Part shown: positions 8,468-18,072 of the stretch, in pieces
Position numbering within the stretch: the stretch's first letter is position 1
How the letters are laid out: each line of letters begins with the position of its first letter
Assembly (NCBI GenBank): GCA_963783785.1
Contig: CAWAOQ010000006.1
Location: forward strand, 568,630 to 632,629
DNA length: 64,000 nucleotides
Reading direction: 5' to 3'
From: CADEEN01 sp963783785
Lineage (GTDB): Bacteria; Pseudomonadota; Gammaproteobacteria; Burkholderiales; Burkholderiaceae_C
Notes under the pieces: model-generated
Database searches by the model: none
What the model saw: the letters and a program-made list of their open reading frames with translations, nothing else
What the model was told of the DNA's origin: nothing
Program-made: the position numbers and the translations under genes

Positions 8468-9511
8468 ATGAAACTCGGCGCATTCGAGCTGCCGAACAAC
8501 CTGTTCGTCGCCCCGATGGCCGGGGTGACCGATCGGCCGTTCCGCCAGTTGTGCCGGCGCCTCGGTGCGGGCTATGCGGTCAGCGAGATGGTGACCAGCA
8601 AGCGCGAGCTGTGGACCTCGCTGAAGACCTCGCGCCGCGCCGACCATGCCGGCGAGCCCGGGCCGATCGCGGTGCAGATCGCCGGCGTCGACGCACAGGA
8701 GATGGCCGATGCCGCACGCTACAACATCGAGCGCGGCGCGCAAATCATCGACATCAACATGGGCTGCCCGGCCAAGAAGGTATGCAACGTGTGGGCCGGC
8801 TCGGCGCTGATGAGCAACGAGCGGCTGGCGGCGCGCATCGTCGAGGCGGTCGTGGCCGCGTGCGCGCCGCACGGCGTGGCGGTGACGCTGAAGATGCGCA
8901 CCGGCCGCTGCGACGACGAGAAGAACGCACTGGCGCTGGCGCGCATGGCCGAGCGTGCCGGCGTCGTGATGGTCAGCCTGCATGGCCGCACGCGCGAGCA
9001 GGGCTTCAAGGGCCTGGCCGAGTACGACACGATCGCCCAAGTGAAGGCCGCGCTGGCCATTCCGGTGGTCGCCAACGGCGACATCGATTCGCCCGAGAAG
9101 GCCCGCGACGTCCTGGCCTACACCGGTGCCGACGCGCTGATGATCGGTCGCGCCGCGCAGGGGCGGCCATGGATCTTTCGTGAGATCGCGCACTTCCTCG
9201 CCACCGGCCGGCACCTGCCCGCGCCGTCGGTGGCCGAAGCCGCGGCCTGGCTCGCCGAGCACCTTCAGGACCATTACGCGCTGTACGGTGAAGCGGGTGG
9301 CGTGCGCAGCGCGCGCAAGCACATCGGCTGGGCGCTGCGCGAGTTGCCCGGCGGCGAGGCCTTCCGTGCCGAGATGAATCGCATCGACGACTGCGCCACA
9401 CAACTGGCCGCGGTGAGCGGATGGTTCGCCCAACTGGCCGAACGACATGAGCGGCTGCCCCGCGTGACGACGCGCGCGGCCAACGACGACACGATCGAAC
9501 TGAGTGCATGA
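8468..9511 (+). CDS. dusB: tRNA-dihydrouridine synthase B
   Basis: 347-residue flavoenzyme that reduces specific uridines in the tRNA D-loop with NADPH. FMN barrel signature APMAGVTDRPFR sits at residues 15-26, the catalytic cysteine is in MGCPAKKVCN near residue 100, and LHGRTREQ and VVANGDI follow in the expected order. The start MKLGAFELPNN matches the family; an in-frame ATG at 8354 would add 38 residues of Pro/Gly-rich sequence without homology. The stop overlaps the fis ATG by four bases, the dusB-fis arrangement widespread in proteobacteria. Confidence 0.95.
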   Translation: MKLGAFELPNNLFVAPMAGVTDRPFRQLCRRLGAGYAVSEMVTSKRELWTSLKTSRRADHAGEPGPIAVQIAGVDAQEMADAARYNIERGAQIIDINMGCPAKKVCNVWAGSALMSNERLAARIVEAVVAACAPHGVAVTLKMRTGRCDDEKNALALARMAERAGVVMVSLHGRTREQGFKGLAEYDTIAQVKAALAIPVVANGDIDSPEKARDVLAYTGADALMIGRAAQGRPWIFREIAHFLATGRHLPAPSVAEAAAWLAEHLQDHYALYGEAGGVRSARKHIGWALRELPGGEAFRAEMNRIDDCATQLAAVSGWFAQLAERHERLPRVTTRAANDDTIELSA

Positions 9512-9744
9512 GCAAGAAACACATCGACGCCTGCGTGCGTGAGAGCCTCGAGCAGTATTTCAAGGATCTGCGTGGCGCCGAGCCCCACTCGCTGCACGAG
9601 ATGCTGATCGCGGCGGTCGAGAAGCCGCTGCTCGACGTGGTGATGAAGCACGCCGACGGCAATCAGAGCAAGGCCGCCGAATGGCTGGGGCTGAACCGCA
9701 ATACGCTGCGGCGCAAGCTCGTCGACCACAAACTGATCAAATAG
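9508..9744 (+). CDS. fis: Fis family DNA-binding regulator
   Basis: 78 residues, the short betaproteobacterial form of Fis. The C-terminal half carries the helix-turn-helix HADGNQSKAAEWLGLNRNTL followed by RRKLVDH, which matches Fis/NtrC C-terminal domains. Fis is a nucleoid protein and growth-phase transcription regulator. It is translationally coupled to dusB by an ATGA overlap, as in other proteobacteria, and precedes purH by 39 bp. Confidence 0.94.
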   Translation: MSKKHIDACVRESLEQYFKDLRGAEPHSLHEMLIAAVEKPLLDVVMKHADGNQSKAAEWLGLNRNTLRRKLVDHKLIK

Positions 9745-9783
9745 GACAAACGGATCGCTGGCGCGACCGTTTCCGGGGGCTTC

Positions 9784-11364
9784 ATGAATCCTTTGACTGC
9801 GTTGCTGTCGGTGTCCGACAAGACCGGCATCGTCGACTTCGCCCGTGCGCTGCACGCCAGCGGTGTGAAGTTGCTGTCCACCGGTGGCACGGCCCGGCTG
9901 CTGGCGCAGAACGATCTGCCGGTGACCGAGGTCAGCGAGGTCACCGGATTCCCCGAGATGCTCGACGGCCGCGTCAAGACGCTGCACCCGCGCATCCACG
10001 GCGGCCTGCTGGCGCGCCGCGACCATCCCGCGCACATGGCCGCACTGCAACAGCATGGCATCGGCACCATCGACCTGCTGGTGATCAACCTCTATCCGTT
10101 CGCCGAGGCCACCGCCAGGGCCGACTGCACCCTCGACGACGCGATCGAGAACATCGACATCGGCGGCCCGGCGATGCTGCGGGCCGCGGCCAAGAACTGG
10201 CCCGACGTCACCGTGGTGATCGACCCGGCCGACTATCCGCGCGTGCTCGACGAGCTCAAGGCCGGCGGCGTGCAACGGGCCACCAAGTTCATGCTGGCCA
10301 AGAAGGTGTTCGCGCACACCGCCGCCTACGACGGCATGATCACCAACTACCTGACCGCGCTCGAGGCCGGCGCCGAGAACGCCTGCGACAAGGTGCCGGC
10401 GCGCGCCGAATACCCGGCCGTGTTCACGCTGCAGCTGTCGAAGACGCAGGACTTGCGCTACGGCGAGAACCCGCACCAGAGCGCGGCGTTCTACCGCGAG
10501 GCCGCCGCGCCGCGCGGCCTGCTCGCCGGCTGGACGCAACTGCAGGGCAAGGAGCTCAGCTACAACAACATCGCCGACGCCGACGCGGCCTGGGAGTGCG
10601 TCAAGACCTTCGGCGACACGCCCGCCTGCGTGATCGTCAAGCACGCCAACCCCTGCGGCGTCGCGGTCGGCACCGATGTCGGCGAGGCCTACGCCAAGGC
10701 GCTGCAGACCGATCCGACCTCGGCCTTCGGCGGCATCATCGCGTTCAATGCAGCGCTCGACGGCGCCGCCGCCGAACACGTGGCCAAGCAGTTCGTCGAG
10801 GTCGTGATCGCGCCCGAGATCTCGCCCGCAGCGCGGGCGGTGTTCGCGGCCAAGCAGAACGTGCGCCTGCTCGAAGTGCCGCTGGCGCGCAATACCAATG
10901 CGCTGGACATGAAGCGCGTCGGCGGCGGCCTGCTGCTGCAGTCGGCCGACGCCCGCAACGTCACCCGCGACGAATTGCGCGTGGTGACGAAGCAGTTGCC
11001 GACCGCCGCGCAGCTCGATGACCTGCTGTTCGCCTGGAAGGTCGCCAAGTTCGTCAAGAGCAATGCGATCGTGTTCTGCGCCGGCGGCATGACGCTGGGT
11101 GTCGGCGCCGGCCAGATGAGTCGCGTCGACAGCGCGCGCATCGCTTCGATCAAGGCGCAGAACGCCGGCCTGTCGTTGGCCGGCTCGGCGGTCGCCAGCG
11201 ACGCCTTCTTCCCGTTCCGCGACGGCCTGGACGTGGTCGTCGATGCCGGCGCCACCTGCGTGATCCAGCCGGGCGGCTCGATGCGCGACGCCGAAGTGAT
11301 CGCCGCCGCCGATGAACGCGGCATCGCGATGGTGTTCACCGGCGTGCGCCACTTCCGCCACTGA
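9784..11364 (+). CDS. purH: Bifunctional AICAR transformylase / IMP cyclohydrolase
   Basis: 526 residues, complete, carrying out the last two steps of purine synthesis: formylation of AICAR and ring closure to IMP. The N-terminal cyclohydrolase domain shows LLSVSDKTGIVDFA, STGGTARLL and GRVKTLHPRIHGGLL. The C-terminal transformylase domain shows RYGENPHQSAAFY, the HANPCGVA motif with its catalytic His-Ala-Asn-Pro, and PFRDGLD. The start follows GGGGGCTTC as a ribosome site. It lies directly after fis on the same strand. Confidence 0.97.
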   Translation: MNPLTALLSVSDKTGIVDFARALHASGVKLLSTGGTARLLAQNDLPVTEVSEVTGFPEMLDGRVKTLHPRIHGGLLARRDHPAHMAALQQHGIGTIDLLVINLYPFAEATARADCTLDDAIENIDIGGPAMLRAAAKNWPDVTVVIDPADYPRVLDELKAGGVQRATKFMLAKKVFAHTAAYDGMITNYLTALEAGAENACDKVPARAEYPAVFTLQLSKTQDLRYGENPHQSAAFYREAAAPRGLLAGWTQLQGKELSYNNIADADAAWECVKTFGDTPACVIVKHANPCGVAVGTDVGEAYAKALQTDPTSAFGGIIAFNAALDGAAAEHVAKQFVEVVIAPEISPAARAVFAAKQNVRLLEVPLARNTNALDMKRVGGGLLLQSADARNVTRDELRVVTKQLPTAAQLDDLLFAWKVAKFVKSNAIVFCAGGMTLGVGAGQMSRVDSARIASIKAQNAGLSLAGSAVASDAFFPFRDGLDVVVDAGATCVIQPGGSMRDAEVIAAADERGIAMVFTGVRHFRH

Positions 11365-11402
11365 GGGCGCGGGCCGCCAAGGCCCGGTGCAACAATGGGC
11401 TG

Positions 11403-12680
11403 ATGCCGATGCCGCGCAAGTCCACACTGCAGATTGCCGCCATCGCTGCCCTCGCCGCGGCCGCATTGGCCTGGTGGCTCGGCCGCCCCGCCGCGGCGCC
11501 GGCGCTGACGGTGCACAGCGCGCCACTGCTGCGGACCCTGCAGTTCTCGGCCCGGGTCGCGACGGCGTCGCGGGTCGACGTCGGCAGCACCCTGACAGGA
11601 CGCGTGGTCGAGGTGTCCGTCGACGAAGGGGCGCGGGTCAGGCAAGGCGACATGCTGGTGCGCCTGGAGAGCGATGAATTGCGCGCTGCGCTGCAGCAGG
11701 CCCAGGCGAGCGAGCGCCAGGCCGCGGCACGGCTGGCAGGACTGCGCAGCACCGGACGCAGCACCGTGCAGGCCGCGGTGGCCCAGGCCGAATCGGTGCT
11801 GGCGGCCGCGCAGGCCGAGTTGCGGCGCACGCAGGACCTGCTGGCCAAGGGCTTTGTCAGTCCCGCCCGCCTCGACGAAACCCAGCGTGTCGTCGCCGTG
11901 GCCGAGGCCCAACTCGCGAGCGCGCGCGCTCAAGGCGAGGCCAATGCCGACGCCGGTACCGAGGTGCTCCAGGCCGAAGCCCAGCTGGCCCTGGCCCGCT
12001 CTGCCACCGCGGCAGCCGAGGCGCGCCTGGCGCAGACCAAGATCGCCGCGCCGGCCGATGCGCGGGTGCTGTCGCGGTTGGTCGAGCCCGGCCAGATCGT
12101 GCAACCCGGCCGGGCGCTGATGAGCCTGGCACTGGCCGGGTCGCTGCAACTGGAGGCCCAGGTCGACGAGCGCTACCTCGAGCAATTGCAGGTCGGCCAG
12201 ATCGCCACCGTGGTCGCCGACGCGTTCCCCGGCCAACGCTTCGCGGCCAGCGTGCGATCGATCGCCCCGTTGGTCGATGCGCAGCGTGGCGCCATCGAGG
12301 TCAAGCTGACTCCGCAGCAAGCGCCTGGCTTCCTGCGCGAGGACATGACGCTGTCGGTCGAGGTCGAGACGGCGCGCCGCGAGCGGGCGCTGTCCGTGCC
12401 GGTGGCTGCACTGCGTGGCGATCCGGACGCGGCAAGCGCCACCGTACTGCTGGCCCGCGACGGCCGCGTCGAGGCCCGTACGGTGCGGCTGGGCCTGCGC
12501 ACACTCGATGCCGCCGAGGTGCGCGACGGCCTGGCCGAAGGCGACACGGTGCTGCTCGGCCCGCCGCTCGCGCCGGGCAGCCGTGTCCGCGCGGATACGT
12601 CGGCCGCTGCGGTACTCGGCGCCCGCAAGGGCCAGGCCGGCGACGCCGGCACCGCCTTGACCAACGCCATGGGGCGCTGA
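11403..12680 (+). CDS. Periplasmic adaptor (HlyD/MacA type) of an ABC export system
   Basis: 425 residues. A single N-terminal membrane anchor (IAAIAALAAAALAWWL) is followed by a lipoyl-like half motif (GRVVEVSVDEGARVRQGDMLVRLES), an alpha-helical hairpin rich in Ala/Gln (residues about 100-190) and a beta-barrel region. This is the membrane-fusion adaptor layout. The next two genes encode an FtsX-type permease and an ABC ATPase, so it most likely serves a DevBCA/MacAB-like exporter; the substrate cannot be read from sequence. An alternative ATG six bases downstream (11409) is equally possible. Confidence 0.85.
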   Translation: MPMPRKSTLQIAAIAALAAAALAWWLGRPAAAPALTVHSAPLLRTLQFSARVATASRVDVGSTLTGRVVEVSVDEGARVRQGDMLVRLESDELRAALQQAQASERQAAARLAGLRSTGRSTVQAAVAQAESVLAAAQAELRRTQDLLAKGFVSPARLDETQRVVAVAEAQLASARAQGEANADAGTEVLQAEAQLALARSATAAAEARLAQTKIAAPADARVLSRLVEPGQIVQPGRALMSLALAGSLQLEAQVDERYLEQLQVGQIATVVADAFPGQRFAASVRSIAPLVDAQRGAIEVKLTPQQAPGFLREDMTLSVEVETARRERALSVPVAALRGDPDAASATVLLARDGRVEARTVRLGLRTLDAAEVRDGLAEGDTVLLGPPLAPGSRVRADTSAAAVLGARKGQAGDAGTALTNAMGR

Positions 12681-12694
12681 CGCGCGCCGGCCGC

Positions 12695-13921
12695 ATGCTC
12701 GACGTGCTCGGGTTCGAACGCCGCGTCGCGGTGCGCTTCCTGCGCGAGGGGCGCATGCAGAGCCTGCTGATCATCGTCGGCGTCGCCGCCGGCGTCGCGG
12801 TGGTGGCCTACATCTCGGCGCTGATCAGCGGCCTGCAGAGCAACACGCTGGAAAAGACGCTCGGCGCGCAAGCCCATGTCACGCTGCGCGCCCTCGACGA
12901 TGTGGTCACGCCGGCGCTGGCGCCGGTGCCCGGCACGGACGTGCTGGCGCAAACGCAGCCGCGTGCGCAACGCCCGCGCTCGATCGGCAATTGGCAGGCC
13001 ATGGTGCCGCTGCTCGAGGCGCTGCCGGCGGTCGCGGCCGTGTCGCCGATGGTCTCTGGCGCCGGCCTGGCGGTGCGCGGCGAGGCCACGAAGTCGATCG
13101 CACTGATGGGTGTCGACCTCGACCGCTACGACCGCATCGTGCACCTGCGCTCCAAGGTCATCGCCGGGCAGGCCCGGCTGGGGCCGGGCGAGAGCGTGAT
13201 CGGCCGCGAACTGGCCGACGACCTGGGCCTGCGCGTCGGCGATCGGTTCAGTCTGGTCACCGGCACGGTCACCGAGTCGCTGCGGGTCACCGCACTGGTC
13301 GACCTCGGCGTGCGCGACCTCAACCGCCGCACCGTCATCGTGCCGCTGCGCGCTGCGCAGAGCCTGCTCGGCCTGCCCGGCGGCGCCACCACGCTGGACC
13401 TGGCGCTGGTCGACGTCTGGGCGGCGCAGGCGTTGACCGACGAACTCGAGCGCCGTTACGCGTACAAGGTGGAGAGCTGGCAGGAGGCCAACGCGCAACT
13501 GGTGTCGGCGCTCAATGCGCAGTCGGTCAGCACCGCGCTGATCCGCGGCGTCGTGATGATCGTGGTGGTGCTGGGCATTGCCAGCGTGCTGGTCGTGTCG
13601 GTCGTGCAGAAGCGCCGCGAGATCGGCATCCTGCGCGCGATGGGTGCCACGCAGGGGCAGGTGCTGCGCGTCTTCCTGCTGCAGGGCGCGATCGTCGGTG
13701 CCATCGGCTCGACGCTGGGCGTGCTGCTGGCGGCGCTGTTGGTGTGGCTGTTCAGCACCTTCGTGCGCGGCTCCGACGGCCTGCCGTTGTTCACGATCGC
13801 CCTCGCACCGGGGCTGGCGCTGCGCATCGCGGCGCTGGCCACGCTGTGCGGCGTGCTGGCCGCGGTGGCGCCGGCGCGGCGCGCGGCCGCGCTCGATCCG
13901 GCACAGGCCATTCGGATGTGA
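12695..13921 (+). CDS. FtsX/MacB-type ABC transporter permease
   Basis: 408 residues. One transmembrane helix near the N-terminus (SLLIIVGVAAGVAVVAYISA), a large periplasmic domain of about 220 residues, then three C-terminal helices with the FtsX signature VVQKRREIGILRAMGATQ. This four-helix layout matches LolC/LolE, DevC and MacB-family permeases. It sits between its adaptor and ATPase genes, with short gaps, in one operon. Unlike MacB it has no fused ATPase domain. Confidence 0.87.
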   Translation: MLDVLGFERRVAVRFLREGRMQSLLIIVGVAAGVAVVAYISALISGLQSNTLEKTLGAQAHVTLRALDDVVTPALAPVPGTDVLAQTQPRAQRPRSIGNWQAMVPLLEALPAVAAVSPMVSGAGLAVRGEATKSIALMGVDLDRYDRIVHLRSKVIAGQARLGPGESVIGRELADDLGLRVGDRFSLVTGTVTESLRVTALVDLGVRDLNRRTVIVPLRAAQSLLGLPGGATTLDLALVDVWAAQALTDELERRYAYKVESWQEANAQLVSALNAQSVSTALIRGVVMIVVVLGIASVLVVSVVQKRREIGILRAMGATQGQVLRVFLLQGAIVGAIGSTLGVLLAALLVWLFSTFVRGSDGLPLFTIALAPGLALRIAALATLCGVLAAVAPARRAAALDPAQAIRM

Positions 13922-13929
13922 GGCCGCAC

Positions 13930-14703
<774 letters not shown>

Positions 14704-14712
14704 CATCGCTGC

Positions 14713-15334
14713 ATGTCCCTTGCCGAACTGATGGGCCTGTTGCTGGCCTTCATCGCCCGTGTGATCACGGGCACACAGGGCCATTGGAAGGGCTGCCCGC
14801 CGACCGCCGAACAGCGCATCTACTTCGCCAACCACCAGAGCCACTTCGACTGGGTCCTGATCTGGGCCGCGCTGCCGAAGGATCTGCGCACCAAGACCAG
14901 GCCGATCGCGGCCAAGGACTACTGGACCGCAACCCCGTTCAAGCATTGGCTGACGCGCGAGGTGTTCAACGCGGTGTTCGTTTCGAGGCAGCGCACCGAT
15001 GACCAGGACCCGCTCGAACCGCTGGTCCAGGCGCTGCAACAGGGCGATTCGCTGGTGATCTTTCCCGAGGGCACGCGCAGCAACAAGGGCGAGCCGATGC
15101 CGTTCAAGAGCGGGCTGTACCACCTGGCCGAGCAGTTCCCGCAGGTGCAGCTGATCCCGACATGGATCGACAACGTGCAGCGCGTGATGCCCAAGGGCGA
15201 GGTGGTGCCGGTGCCGATCCTGTGCACGGTGACCTTCGGCGCGCCGCTGCAGCTGGGCGAGGGCGAAGACAAGCCCGCGTTTCTCGAGACGGGCGCGCGA
15301 GGCGGTGGTGGCCTTGCGGCCGAGGGTGTCATGA
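14713..15334 (+). CDS. 1-acyl-glycerol-3-phosphate acyltransferase-like (PlsC) with a one-base frameshift near its end
   Basis: Membrane acyltransferase related to PlsC, which converts lysophosphatidate to phosphatidate. The catalytic NHQSHFD (H-x4-D) is near residue 38 and FPEGTRSNKG near 117. The open frame runs correctly to KPAFLET at about 15,288 and then loses the family's C-terminus. Removing one base of the GGG at 15,290-15,292 restores AREAVVALRPRVS and a stop at 15,332-15,334 that overlaps the next ATG. The length (622 bp, one more than a multiple of three) fits a single inserted base. Without correction the frame runs on, out of register, to the end of ruvC. Confidence 0.82.
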
Positions 15335-16303
15335 CTTCCCTGCGCAACCTCACCGTCGACGAGCAGGTCGGCACTGCTGTTCTTCACGCTGTTCGGCCTG
15401 CTGGTGCTGGTGTCGGTGGCCACGGCGCTGTACTCGCTGCGCGACACGCCCGGCGCCCAAGGCGAAGCCCTCAAGCGGTTTCGCCGCGATCTGCGCGCCG
15501 TGTGGGTCGGCGCCACGGCGTTCTGGCTGGCGTGGGTCTCCGGTCCGGTTGGCGCGACGCTGTTCTTCGGCCTGTTCTCGTTCCTGGCGCTGCGCGAGTT
15601 CATCACGCTGCAGCACACCCGCCGCAGCGACCACCGCAGCCTGATCCTGGCCTTCTTCTTCGTGCTGCCGGTGCAGTACGCAATCGTCGCCACGCGGCAC
15701 TTCGACCTGTTCACGGTGTTCATCCCGGTCTACGTGTTCTTCGCGATCCCGGTCGTCAGCGCGATGGCCGGCGACCCGCACCGCTTCCTCGAGCGCAACG
15801 CCAAGATCCAGTGGGGCATCGTCGTTTGCGTCTACGGCCTGTCGCACGCGCCGGCATTGCTGCTGCTCGACTTCCCGCGCTACGCGGGACGCGGCGCGTT
15901 CCTGCTGTTCTTCCTGGTCATCGTGACCGCGGTGGCGCAGGTGGTGCAGGAACTGGCCAGCCGCCGGCTGCGCCGGCGACCGGTGGCGCGGCACATCAGC
16001 CGCAGCTTCTCGTGGCGGGCCTGGGTCATCGGCGCGATCGTCGCCGCCTGCGTCGGCGCGCTGCTGTACTGGATCACGCCGTTCAAGGCCGGCCAGGCGC
16101 TGGCGATGGCCTTCATCGCGGCCGGCTGCGGCACGCTCGGCGAGTTCGTGATGAAGGCGCTGAAGCGCGACGCCGGCGTCTTCTACTGGGGCAACCGCAG
16201 CGGCGTCACCGGCGCGGTCGGGCTTCTCGACCGCGTCGCGCCGCTGTGCTTTGCCGCGCCGGTGTTCTTTCACTCGGTGCGCTGGTACTTCAAGCTGGCC
16301 TAG
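15331..16303 (+). CDS. Phosphatidate cytidylyltransferase (CdsA family) with a one-base frameshift near its start
   Basis: Integral membrane enzyme making CDP-diacylglycerol from CTP and phosphatidate. From about residue 16 it shows several hydrophobic helices, and its C-terminus (KRDAGVFYWGNRSGVTGAVG, then LLDRVAPLCFAAP) is the CdsA-family motif region. ATG at 15,331 overlaps the acyltransferase stop. The first codons MTSLRNLTVDEQVG are in one frame and LLFFTLFGLLVLVS onward in another; one extra base at 15,370-15,373 explains this. The total of 973 bp is again one over a multiple of three. Its pairing with a PlsC-like enzyme resembles paralogous cdsA copies (YnbB type) rather than the housekeeping gene, but that is inference. 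Confidence 0.82.
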
Positions 16304-16311
16304 AAGCAGCC

Positions 16312-16860
16312 ATGCGCATCCTCGGCATCGACCCCGGCCTGCAGACGACGGGCTTCGGCGTCATCGACGCCGATGGCCCGCGCCTGCACTACGTGGCCAG
16401 CGGCACCATCAAGACCGCCACGGCGGCGCGCGGCGACCTGCCGGCGCGGCTGAAGATCATCTTCGAGGGCGTCTGCGAGGTGGCGTCGCGCTACGACGCC
16501 CACTGCGCCGCGGTCGAGATCGTGTTCGTCAACGTCAACCCGCAGAGCACGCTGCTGCTCGGGCAGGCCCGCGGCGCGGCACTGGCCGCGCTGGTGTCGC
16601 GCTCGCTCGCGGTGTCGGAATACACCGCGCTGCAGATGAAGAAGGCCATCGTCGGCAGCGGCCACGCGCACAAGACGCAGGTGCAGGCGATGGTGCAGCG
16701 GCTGCTGGCACTGGCGGCCACGCCGGGCCCCGACGCGGCCGATGCGCTGGGCATCGCGATCACCCATGCCCACGCCGGGTCATCGCTGGCCGCGCTGGCC
16801 AAGGCCACGCCGCTGGCCCGGCGCCAGCACGCGCAGTACCGGCGCGGGCGGGCTTACTGA
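16312..16860 (+). CDS. ruvC: Crossover junction endodeoxyribonuclease RuvC
   Basis: 182-residue Holliday-junction resolvase that cuts symmetrically at junctions during recombination repair. Acidic active-site positions are visible: the Asp in GIDPGLQTTGFG at the N-terminus, the Glu in AVEIVFVNVNPQST near residue 67 and the Asp pair in GPDAADALGIAITHAH near 141-144. The start is the ATG eight bases after the cdsA-like stop. ruvA and ruvB do not follow; instead a convergent ABC gene ends six bases downstream. Confidence 0.95.
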   Translation: MRILGIDPGLQTTGFGVIDADGPRLHYVASGTIKTATAARGDLPARLKIIFEGVCEVASRYDAHCAAVEIVFVNVNPQSTLLLGQARGAALAALVSRSLAVSEYTALQMKKAIVGSGHAHKTQVQAMVQRLLALAATPGPDAADALGIAITHAHAGSSLAALAKATPLARRQHAQYRRGRAY

Positions 16861-16865
16861 CACTC

Positions 16866-18068
16866 TCACTCGGACCGCAGCGCCTCGACCGGATCGAGCC
16901 GTGCGGCGCGGCGCGCCGGCAGCACGCCGGCCGCCAGACCGATCACCGCGCTGCTGGCCACCGCCAGCAATACATACAGGATCGGCGTGGCCACCGGCAG
17001 CGCCGGCACGACCACACGGATCAGCTGCGCCAACCCCAGGCCGATCGCCACCCCGAGCATGCTGCCAAGCACGGCCAGCACCACCGCCTCACCGAGAAAC
17101 AGCCTCAGGATCGTCTGCCGCTGGCTGCCCAGCGCAATCATCAGCCCGATCTCGTGGGTTCGCTCGGCCACCGCGATGGTCATGATCGTGACGATGCCCA
17201 CCGCGCCGACCAGCAACGAGATGCTGCCCAGCGCCGCGACCGCCATGGTCAGGATGTCGAGGATGTTCGACAGCGTGCTGAGCATCTCTTCCTGCGTCGT
17301 CACCGTGAAATCGGCGCGGCCGTGGCGCGACTTCAGCACGGCCTCGGCGGCGGCGGCGACCGCCTTGGCCGAGGCGCCCTCCGCATAGGCCAGGTTGATC
17401 TCGGTGAGGCCATCGCGGTTGAACAGTTCCATCGCGCGCGCCGACGGCACGAACGCGGTGTCGTCGAGGTCGATGCCGAGAAACTGGCCCTTGGGCACCA
17501 GCACGCCGATGACGCGGAAACTCTGCCCGCCGATGCGCAGCCGTTCGCCCAGCGCGTTGCCGGCGCCGAAGATCTCGTGCTTGAGCTTGGGCCCCAGCAC
17601 GACGAAGCTGCGGGCCTCGTCCGCGCCTTCGCCGGGCAGGAACTGACCGACCGCGAGACGCATGTTGAAGACGCCGAGCGCGGCGGCCGAGACGCCGTAC
17701 ACGATCGTGCGGCGCAGCCGGCCGCGCGCCTCGGCCTCGGCGTTGCCCCAGGCGGTCGGCACCACGCCGACCACGCCGGGTACACGTTCGAGCGCACGCG
17801 CATCTTCCAGCGTCAACGGCCGCACCGAGGTCGGCAGACCCGGCGGTGCCACGCCCCGTGTCCCGGTGCGCCCCGGCGCAATGCCGATGACGTTGGTCCC
17901 GAACTGCGAGAACTCGGCCAGCACGAAGCGATGGATGCCCTCGCCGATCGAGGTCAGCAGGATCACTGCCGCGATCCCCACCGCGATGCCCGCCAGCGTC
18001 AGGAAGCTGCGCATGCGCTGCGAGCCGATCGAGCGCCACGCGAATCGGATGGCATCGTTCGAAGTCAT
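16866..18068 (-). CDS. MacB/FtsX-type ABC permease (second cassette)
   Basis: 400 residues. N-terminal helix (FLTLAGIAVGIAAVILLTS), a periplasmic MacB core domain with the usual FSQFGTNVIGIAPG entry, and three C-terminal helices containing VAERTHEIGLMIALGSQRQ and ending ARRAARLDPVEALRSE. The latter two are diagnostic for MacB-type permeases. It is the last of four same-strand genes (adaptor, ATPase, two permeases), four bases after the preceding permease. Confidence 0.87.
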   Translation of the reverse strand: MTSNDAIRFAWRSIGSQRMRSFLTLAGIAVGIAAVILLTSIGEGIHRFVLAEFSQFGTNVIGIAPGRTGTRGVAPPGLPTSVRPLTLEDARALERVPGVVGVVPTAWGNAEAEARGRLRRTIVYGVSAAALGVFNMRLAVGQFLPGEGADEARSFVVLGPKLKHEIFGAGNALGERLRIGGQSFRVIGVLVPKGQFLGIDLDDTAFVPSARAMELFNRDGLTEINLAYAEGASAKAVAAAAEAVLKSRHGRADFTVTTQEEMLSTLSNILDILTMAVAALGSISLLVGAVGIVTIMTIAVAERTHEIGLMIALGSQRQTILRLFLGEAVVLAVLGSMLGVAIGLGLAQLIRVVVPALPVATPILYVLLAVASSAVIGLAAGVLPARRAARLDPVEALRSE

Positions 18069-18072
18069 GGCC

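Noticed and set aside
14713..16860. A single 715-residue protein fusing acyltransferase, cytidylyltransferase and RuvC
   Set aside because: The middle part is out of frame with the conserved CdsA-like sequence; it exists only because of two single-base insertions.
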